This document shows, piece after piece, positions 32,601 to 36,712 of a DNA stretch of 36,712 bases (the first letter of the stretch is position 1; each line of letters starts with the position of its first letter). The position numbers were made by a program, and so were the translations under genes. Source of the DNA: an uncultured Christensenella sp. GTDB taxonomy: Bacteria; Bacillota; Clostridia; Christensenellales; Borkfalkiaceae. The stretch lies in NCBI GenBank assembly GCA_910578145.1, contig CAJTPJ010000011.1, forward strand, positions 1 through 36,712. Direction: 5' to 3'. Below the pieces are notes generated by a model that did not search any database, had not been told where the DNA came from, and saw nothing but the letters and a program-made list of their open reading frames with translations.

Positions 32601-34773
32601 TATGCCCGTCCAATTTAAAAGCGGCGATACCAAAATCAGTTTGACTTACGATTATTTGGGCAGAAAGAGAAAGATAAGCGTAAACGATACCGTACAGCAG
32701 GAAATAAGTTATACAAATTACACGTTTGACGAAGCTACGGGTAACTGCGTTTACGGAACTCAATTAGTAACAGTACACGCCGATGAAAATCAAAGTTTTA
32801 ACTTCAAGCTGGAAAAAACGGGAACCAAAACCGAAAGCGGCGTTATGGAAATTACCGAAACGCTTAGCGTGGACAACGCCGAACTTCTACGTAAAAATTA
32901 CAACGTTTACGGTAAGTTAACTTCGGTTACGGACAGCGTTAACAATTCCGTAAAATATTATTCATATAATAATGGTAAACTTATTAGAGTTGAAACTTCA
33001 ATAAATAGTAAACGTAGTCAAAACGAATATTTGACGTATTCTTCATTAGAACAAGTCATCACGAAATCTGTTGGTAGTCTATATTTTTCTCATATATATT
33101 CGTTTGAATACGACGATAAGGCTAACAGGTTGCTTAAAAGTATTGCGGTTAAAAACGTAACAATCAACCCGCAATACGACGTTAACGGCAGAAATATTGG
33201 CAAAATCGTTAACTTGGCGGACGGCGTTAAATACGAAGATAAAATAAGCTATGTAAAAGTTGGCGACCACGCTACAAGCCGACCTTCAACCATAAGATAC
33301 GGTAACGGCAAAAGTATAAAAGACAGCATAAAATATTCGTACGATAAATGCGGCAATATTAAAACAATTACCGAAAACGGCGAAAGGGTTGCAACTTACG
33401 CATACGACGCGCTTAACAGGCTTGTAAGAGAGGATAATAAACGGCTTTTAAAAACTTTTGTATACACGTACGACGCGTGCGGTAACATAATAAACCGAAG
33501 CGAATACGGGTATACCTTGTGCGCAACGGAAAGCCTGCACGAAAAAGAGTGCCTGCGTATTAATTACGAATATTCTTGCGATAGGCTCACGGCGTACAAC
33601 GGCGAAATATGCGAATATAATTACCTCGGCAGTCCTACAACTTACCGCAACAAACCTATGGATTGGCAGTACGGCAAACAGCTTGTAAACTTTGACGGTG
33701 TAACGTTTGCTTACGACGGCGAAGGCAGGCGCATAAACAAGCAAGATATATCTTACGTATACGACAGCGACGGACGATTGGTATGGCAGAGCAACGGTCT
33801 TGAATTTATCTACGACCACACGGGCGTAACGGGGTTAATATATAACGAAAAACCGTATATATACCGTAAAGACGTACAGGGCAATATAATAGCCATACTT
33901 GACAATTCGGGGTTGGAAGTGGTACGATATAACTACGACGCGTGGGGTAATCATAGCGTAGAAGTAAAAGACGAAACGTGCGCGCAGCTGGCAGAATTAA
34001 ACCCGTTTAGGTACCGTTCGTACTATTACGACGTAGAAACCAAGCTGTACTACTTGCAAACGAGGTATTACGACCCCGAAGTAGGTAGGTTTATATCACA
34101 GGACGGCGTAGAGTACGCCGAACCCGAAACAATAAACGGCATAAACCTGTACGCATACTGCGGCAATAACCCCGTGACGTACGTTGACCCTACGGGCGAA
34201 CTATTTTTTACTTGCTTATTTATAAGTTTGGCGATTGGCGCGGTAGTAGGGGCAGCGGTAAACGGAGTAATAGCGTATAATAATGGAGCGCGCGGCTGGG
34301 AAGTTGTTGGTGCAATAGCTGCGGGCGCTGTCGTTGGCGGAGCAATGGGTGCATTAGCAGGCGCAATAATAGGCGCAGGAGCAGTGATAATAAGCACCGG
34401 AATTGCGGCGATAGGCGGCGGAATAGGAGCCGGTGCGCTTGTTGGCGGCGGAATAGTTGGCGGAAGTGCTGTTGCTGTTGGCGCTGGCACAATAGTTGTA
34501 GGCGGCGGTCTTATTGCTACGGGTGTATTAGGCGGTATTTTAGGTCTTAATATAGTTTTATCAACTACAAATAATAGAGGTGGATATTGGGGGCAAAAAT
34601 ATTCTGATGACCATAACCCTGAACATATTCATTTAAAAGGTACTGATGGAACTAATATTAGAATTGGAAAAGACGGTAAGCCTTTACGGGGTGAACCTTC
34701 ATTGAAGCCACAACAAAAGAAGGCGTTAAAGCGGTTGTGGAAAGAAATTTTAGAGTTATTTAACAGAGTATGA
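29656..34773 (+). CDS. Rhs polymorphic toxin with C-terminal tip 1
   Basis: A 1705-residue Rhs protein. No signal peptide; the N-terminal 50 residues are acidic helix. A segment around 230-255 (FKSGTNCAGFGSGWRSNLNR) resembles the entry of Rhs shells. Coiled coils lie at about 405-460 and 513-550, then tyrosine-aspartate (YD) repeats to about 1410. The core end (1415-1515) includes YLQTRYYDPEVGRFISQDG and closes with YVDPTGE, the usual limit of the shared shell. A Gly/Ala-rich hydrophobic segment (1516-1635) leads to a short polar tip (1638-1705) with SDDHNPEHIHLKG, probably the toxic domain. ATG 29656 is chosen because AAGGAG lies five bases upstream; an ATG at 29632 would put that site inside the gene. 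It overlaps the downstream immunity candidate by four bases (ATGA). Export route is not evident. Confidence 0.88.
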   Translation: MDKKKLKAFIENLQAMSLELEEEENVKKSALSPETNALQTAAGYADGTQPDEELPKGNPYIVVKKDGEVIDEDDIIFDGESLTFEIKYADYLKSVGASLEDQKSCCLELTGKRKKFCGFYKVYGLDGTLIGEFRDNGTNIYSIPLSTIYLLTGSASFTIIGDIKWTMQEIFVLSRSRFKLDDDFWGEFKDRNLKSLALSDKAETLLDLNDGSATTAITVLNAEEFSIPLSIVNYFKSGTNCAGFGSGWRSNLNRQLKVAKEDTVRKTIYTYIDEFGVSHTFEETYYYLSGNNPIEVPKDYVTIGLNGELTYNGKSVKKRQSCKGFELIPEINDFKHAGFIEQRTEERIQLEEFVNSYANTLKNYVKVNVSTGNVVARMDELTENNYRTLINGTDGSDYALMAETEAMQLRSLIYQLEQTELQVEQFELQKRQLNLQIKQTDIAFNEANNSIQYYRNKYDERNPDGSVKIDPTAPELNDPNKKEEKLERILDYSGYYSATNRLQFNHESLAASVDQKNLSERQDLTVQVDLIRKQVAYLKKQAADNLKSVKDAFTKYFAKKAELDLIVLHTPVRYLKDGDGIIHGFNEEGYLVCMFDMHGNSVLVEYDADKLISGLQDNNGKSIKFDYVDGKLSKITDYLERIVLYGYGVEDAIINCYNEELFIITYSNSEISSMSHGSKDFNYVYDSLNRLKSITRRVSPYLISESGTTIYERDKYENLLKAEYGDKTIKLIYPENEYEEYVFYKTGRIYTLLQADNTGVQTQFKYAYEMVSNQRNCEIFKSDNLGGTEEITEIYDFAYRLISKSKTATSALDNKDRQTTESYSYNEDGKLICFEKIDLLGSSYLVNETTNYKYDAQGKLILTEYYSGNDIRGKKIYEKFIYDEQGNLAKTVRWNSLDSSTKFYTESEVYEKGKVVVEKDETGEICREYEYEYGNNTVNGITYANGGKLSYGRNAYNNEITAVTQSTADGEANTTNIVYNLHMPVQFKSGDTKISLTYDYLGRKRKISVNDTVQQEISYTNYTFDEATGNCVYGTQLVTVHADENQSFNFKLEKTGTKTESGVMEITETLSVDNAELLRKNYNVYGKLTSVTDSVNNSVKYYSYNNGKLIRVETSINSKRSQNEYLTYSSLEQVITKSVGSLYFSHIYSFEYDDKANRLLKSIAVKNVTINPQYDVNGRNIGKIVNLADGVKYEDKISYVKVGDHATSRPSTIRYGNGKSIKDSIKYSYDKCGNIKTITENGERVATYAYDALNRLVREDNKRLLKTFVYTYDACGNIINRSEYGYTLCATESLHEKECLRINYEYSCDRLTAYNGEICEYNYLGSPTTYRNKPMDWQYGKQLVNFDGVTFAYDGEGRRINKQDISYVYDSDGRLVWQSNGLEFIYDHTGVTGLIYNEKPYIYRKDVQGNIIAILDNSGLEVVRYNYDAWGNHSVEVKDETCAQLAELNPFRYRSYYYDVETKLYYLQTRYYDPEVGRFISQDGVEYAEPETINGINLYAYCGNNPVTYVDPTGELFFTCLFISLAIGAVVGAAVNGVIAYNNGARGWEVVGAIAAGAVVGGAMGALAGAIIGAGAVIISTGIAAIGGGIGAGALVGGGIVGGSAVAVGAGTIVVGGGLIATGVLGGILGLNIVLSTTNNRGGYWGQKYSDDHNPEHIHLKGTDGTNIRIGKDGKPLRGEPSLKPQQKKALKRLWKEILELFNRV
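33899..34200 (+). repeat. Rhs core-end repeat, copy 1 (in the intact gene)
   Basis: A 302-bp segment ending at the last codon before the variable tip. It matches 35175-35476 with one silent difference seen by eye (G34176 against A35452, both Val codons). The edges are abrupt: sequences differ completely before and after. Confidence 0.95.
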
Positions 34774-35129
34774 ATTTAAAAGATTATTTATATAGAATTA
34801 GATATACGAAGAAGTCACCTTTTTGTAAAATAGAAATTGATAGTATTAAAAGTCAAGATTTGAATGAGTTATGTGATTTAAGTATTGGTAAAAAACGCTT
34901 ATACGTTGCGTGGTCACTAATTATCGATATTATCAATGACAAGTTTCAAAAAGAAGTAAATTCTATACTAACTCCTAAAATAGTAGAGTTTTTGATAGAA
35001 AATAATATTTGTTTAAGTGATTTAGGTCATCTAAAACTTAAAAATGAATATTTGGAAAAAATCTATGAAAAAGACCGTACTTGCTGGGAGGCTTTAAAAA
35101 ATATTAATAATGAATTAAACGATACTTAA
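34770..35129 (+). CDS. Putative immunity protein for Rhs tip 1
   Basis: A 119-residue protein I do not recognise: no signal peptide, no membrane segment, mostly helical and rich in Lys, Ile, Asn and Leu. It overlaps the rhs stop by four bases, the standard place for a cognate immunity gene. The DNA is clearly more AT-rich than the Rhs shell or the V-type ATPase genes, as expected for a cassette of foreign origin. It ends before a hairpin terminator. Immunity is inferred from position only. Confidence 0.65.
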   Translation: MNLKDYLYRIRYTKKSPFCKIEIDSIKSQDLNELCDLSIGKKRLYVAWSLIIDIINDKFQKEVNSILTPKIVEFLIENNICLSDLGHLKLKNEYLEKIYEKDRTCWEALKNINNELNDT

Positions 35130-35140
35130 AAAATTTAAAA

Positions 35141-35169
35141 AAAGAGCGGTTAGAAATAACCGCTTTTTT
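35141..35169 (+). terminator. Terminator after immunity 1; start of the junction repeat
   Basis: AGCGGTTA (35145-35152) pairs with TAACCGCT (35157-35164) across a GAAA tetraloop, with six Ts. The same hairpin recurs at 36546-36565. Confidence 0.85.
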
Positions 35170-35200
35170 CTATATTGACAATTCGGGGTTGGAAGTGGTA
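35146..35200 (+). repeat. 55-bp cassette-junction repeat, copy 1
   Basis: Consists of the terminator hairpin, CTATA and the first 26 bases of the Rhs core repeat. It is identical to 36547-36601 except for one base in the T-run. Confidence 0.9.
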
Positions 35201-35476
35201 CGATATAACTACGACGCGTGGGGTAATCATAGCGTAGAAGTAAAAGACGAAACGTGCGCGCAGCTGGCAGAATTAAACCCGTTTAGGTACCGTTCGTACT
35301 ATTACGACGTAGAAACCAAGCTGTACTACTTGCAAACGAGGTATTACGACCCCGAAGTAGGTAGGTTTATATCACAGGACGGCGTAGAGTACGCCGAACC
35401 CGAAACAATAAACGGCATAAACCTGTACGCATACTGCGGCAATAACCCCGTAACGTACGTTGACCCTACGGGCGAA
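35175..35476 (+). repeat. Rhs core-end repeat, copy 2 (orphan cassette)
   Basis: The near-identical copy of 33899-34200, offset by 1276 bp. Near identity including synonymous positions implies recent duplication or ongoing gene conversion. Confidence 0.95.
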
Positions 35477-36037
35477 TTTTTAGTTAGTTTTCTAATAGCG
35501 CTTGCCGCAGGAGTTATAATCGGAGGGCTTGTTGGCGGTGTAACCGCATACGCAAAAGGAGATGATTTTTTTGTCGGCTTTTTATCCGGTGCATTAGTTG
35601 GCGGAGTTTTAAGCGGCGTAATGTTGTTGGGCGGTGCTGCAATGTTAGCCGTAGCGGGCAAAGCCGTTGTTGGAATAGGAATTTTAACAACATTTACAGC
35701 TAAAGCAGGATTTTTAATTGGCGCTGCGGCAGTTTCATATGCTGCGTCTGTTGGCGCAGGTATGGGGACTTATGCAATACAAGAAAGTATGAACGGCAGA
35801 GAAATTAATGCTTCCGAAATGATTAGACAGGGAATTAACACAGGTTTAAAAGGTTTAATATCTTTTGGAACGGGAATGATATTGGGCGCAGCGGGCGCAT
35901 ATCCTAATTTGTTAGTTTCTCCTAAATTACCGCTTGTAGAAAGTATTAAAAGAGCGTTTGATTTGTTTATTCATTTCGGTATACCCCGTACAATTATAAG
36001 TTTCTTTATACAAACGCCTTGGAGATTAATGATGTAA
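35189..36037 (+). CDS. Orphan Rhs C-terminal cassette: core fragment plus tip 2 (partial gene)
   Basis: An open frame that begins within the duplicated core end; the Rhs reading frame is open from at least 35175. It has no ATG and no ribosome site, only a TTG at 35189, so it is probably silent. After 96 core residues ending YVDPTGE comes a different tip of 186 residues. This is Gly/Ala-rich and hydrophobic over most of its length, with several possible transmembrane helices, a charged stretch (ESMNGREINASEMIRQGINT) and a C-terminal IKRAFDLFIHFGIPRTI. No known nuclease or enzyme motif is seen; a membrane-acting toxin or truncated pretoxin region is possible. Recombination through the shared core would attach it in frame to the full Rhs shell. 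Confidence 0.65.
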   Translation: MEVVRYNYDAWGNHSVEVKDETCAQLAELNPFRYRSYYYDVETKLYYLQTRYYDPEVGRFISQDGVEYAEPETINGINLYAYCGNNPVTYVDPTGEFLVSFLIALAAGVIIGGLVGGVTAYAKGDDFFVGFLSGALVGGVLSGVMLLGGAAMLAVAGKAVVGIGILTTFTAKAGFLIGAAAVSYAASVGAGMGTYAIQESMNGREINASEMIRQGINTGLKGLISFGTGMILGAAGAYPNLLVSPKLPLVESIKRAFDLFIHFGIPRTIISFFIQTPWRLMM

Positions 36038-36531
36038 TGAAAAAATTGATTTTTAAAAACGGTATATTTTTATCGATATTTACTGCAACTTTTGCTACCG
36101 TATCGGTGTTGGTTATGTTGGGTATTGGGTTTCTTGGCGAATATTTAATAACGGGAACGGCACATAAGTATTCAAAAACCATCTTAATAGTATTTGGTTG
36201 CATTATAGCTTTTATATGGTTAATATTTTTAATTTACAACATATTTTCAAGCAAAATAATAGTAACAGAAAACGATATACGAGCAAAACGCTTTGGTAAT
36301 ATTATTTGGAGTTTAAAAAGAGAAGAAATAATATTATGCGTATATAACGAATTGCATTGGTGGTATATTTTTATACCGATAGCGGCAATTAACGCCGGAG
36401 CATTGCAATTTAAGATGCAAAATTATAAATTTTCAAGACATTATTGTTACTTATCTAGTAAGCAAATCGATAAAATACGAGAAAATTTTAGTTATCCTTT
36501 TAAAAATATTCAAACTATATACGAGCAATAA
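36037..36531 (+). CDS. Putative membrane immunity protein for Rhs tip 2
   Basis: A 164-residue protein I do not recognise. Two N-terminal transmembrane helices (about 8-30 and 44-68) precede a soluble domain (SSKIIVTENDIRAKRFGNI) that has the look of a small bacterial PH-like or YcxB-like domain; that likeness is weak. The ATG overlaps the tip 2 stop by one base (TAATG), with GGAG 12 bases upstream; a TTG at 36019 is an alternative. Position right after the tip marks it as immunity candidate, and a membrane location fits a membrane-acting tip. Confidence 0.6.
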   Translation: MKKLIFKNGIFLSIFTATFATVSVLVMLGIGFLGEYLITGTAHKYSKTILIVFGCIIAFIWLIFLIYNIFSSKIIVTENDIRAKRFGNIIWSLKREEIILCVYNELHWWYIFIPIAAINAGALQFKMQNYKFSRHYCYLSSKQIDKIRENFSYPFKNIQTIYEQ

Positions 36532-36545
36532 AAGAACGTGAAGAA

Positions 36546-36570
36546 GGCGGTTAGAAATAACCGCTCTTTT
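36546..36570 (+). terminator. Hairpin after immunity 2
   Basis: GCGGTTA (36547-36553) pairs with TAACCGC (36558-36564) across a GAAA tetraloop, followed by TCTTTTC. The interrupted T-run makes it weaker than the first copy. Confidence 0.65.
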
Positions 36571-36601
36571 CTATATTGACAATTCGGGGTTGGAAGTGGT
36601 A
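36547..36601 (+). repeat. 55-bp cassette-junction repeat, copy 2, with truncated core stub
   Basis: Matches 35146-35200 at 54 of 55 positions. The core part (36576-36601) stops after 26 bases and AT-rich unrelated sequence follows, so no third tip is present. Confidence 0.9.
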
Positions 36602-36712
36602 AAAATAATTTTTTATTAGTCCACTGTAAGAAATTTCTTACTATTAAAAAGTAGTTTTTCAACAAGTGTAAGTCTTTATTTTTATATTTATTATTAAAAT
36701 AATATATAACGT
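36602..36712. other. AT-rich non-coding end
   Basis: No ORF of note. A perfect 16-bp palindrome, GTAAGAAATTTCTTAC (36626-36641), is the only structure. It may mark the edge of the Rhs island. Confidence 0.4.

Noticed and set aside
34220..34492. Antisense frames rich in Gln/Leu or Ala/Pro opposite the Gly/Ala-rich Rhs segment
   Set aside because: Low-complexity shadow of the repetitive Gly/Ala codons on the plus strand.
35175..35205. TTGACA followed by a TACGAT-like hexamer at the start of the core repeat, as a promoter for the orphan cassette
   Set aside because: The same bases are coding sequence in the intact Rhs gene, the -10 is poor and no ribosome site follows.

Overview
The window reads as chromosome of an anaerobic, low-to-mid GC Firmicute of the Clostridia type, perhaps a gut lineage; the taxonomy is inference. 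Support: Shine-Dalgarno sites close to AGGAGG, sigma-A promoters with 17-bp spacers, intrinsic terminators, an Enterococcus-like V-type ATPase operon, an iron-sulfur L-serine dehydratase and an Lsa-like ABC-F protein. No rRNA, CRISPR array, transposase or integrase was seen.

Layout. Positions 1-3764 hold an ABC-F gene, tRNA-Ser(GCU), an SGNH-fold hydrolase that has lost its catalytic serine, and L-serine dehydratase. Positions 3915-7506 are the chaperone cluster grpE-dnaK-dnaJ. The convergent gap after dnaJ (7560-7790) carries five DnaA boxes and is a candidate replication origin or DnaA-titration site. Next come a DUF3737-like protein (minus strand) and an operon of MATE exporter, two-helix membrane protein and cardiolipin synthase-like enzyme, whose leader contains an intrinsic terminator. 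A GNAT acetyltransferase gene lies between inverted repeats. It is followed by a minus-strand polar amino-acid ABC importer (binding lipoprotein, permease, ATPase).

Positions 15814-24221 are a complete nine-gene V-type ATPase operon in the order F(H)-I-K-E-C-G(F)-A-B-D. Its rotor subunit keeps the full Na+-binding residue set known from Enterococcus hirae NtpK, so Na+ is the likely coupling ion. Then come a membrane-anchored Ntn-type amidohydrolase and a three-gene operon of response regulator, sensor kinase and Na+/phosphate symporter with a PhoU-like domain, which suggests phosphate-responsive control.

The right end (29656-36601) is a polymorphic-toxin locus. A 1705-residue Rhs protein ends in toxin tip 1 and overlaps an AT-rich putative immunity gene. 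Downstream is an orphan cassette: a 302-bp copy of the Rhs core end (one mismatch), a different hydrophobic tip 2, and a membrane-protein immunity candidate. A 55-bp junction repeat (hairpin plus core start) precedes this cassette and recurs after it as a stub, the remnant of a further cassette. Recombination between the 302-bp repeats would swap tip 1 for tip 2 in frame. This tip-switching array, with a 30-bp operator-like palindrome over the rhs promoter, is the most notable system here.
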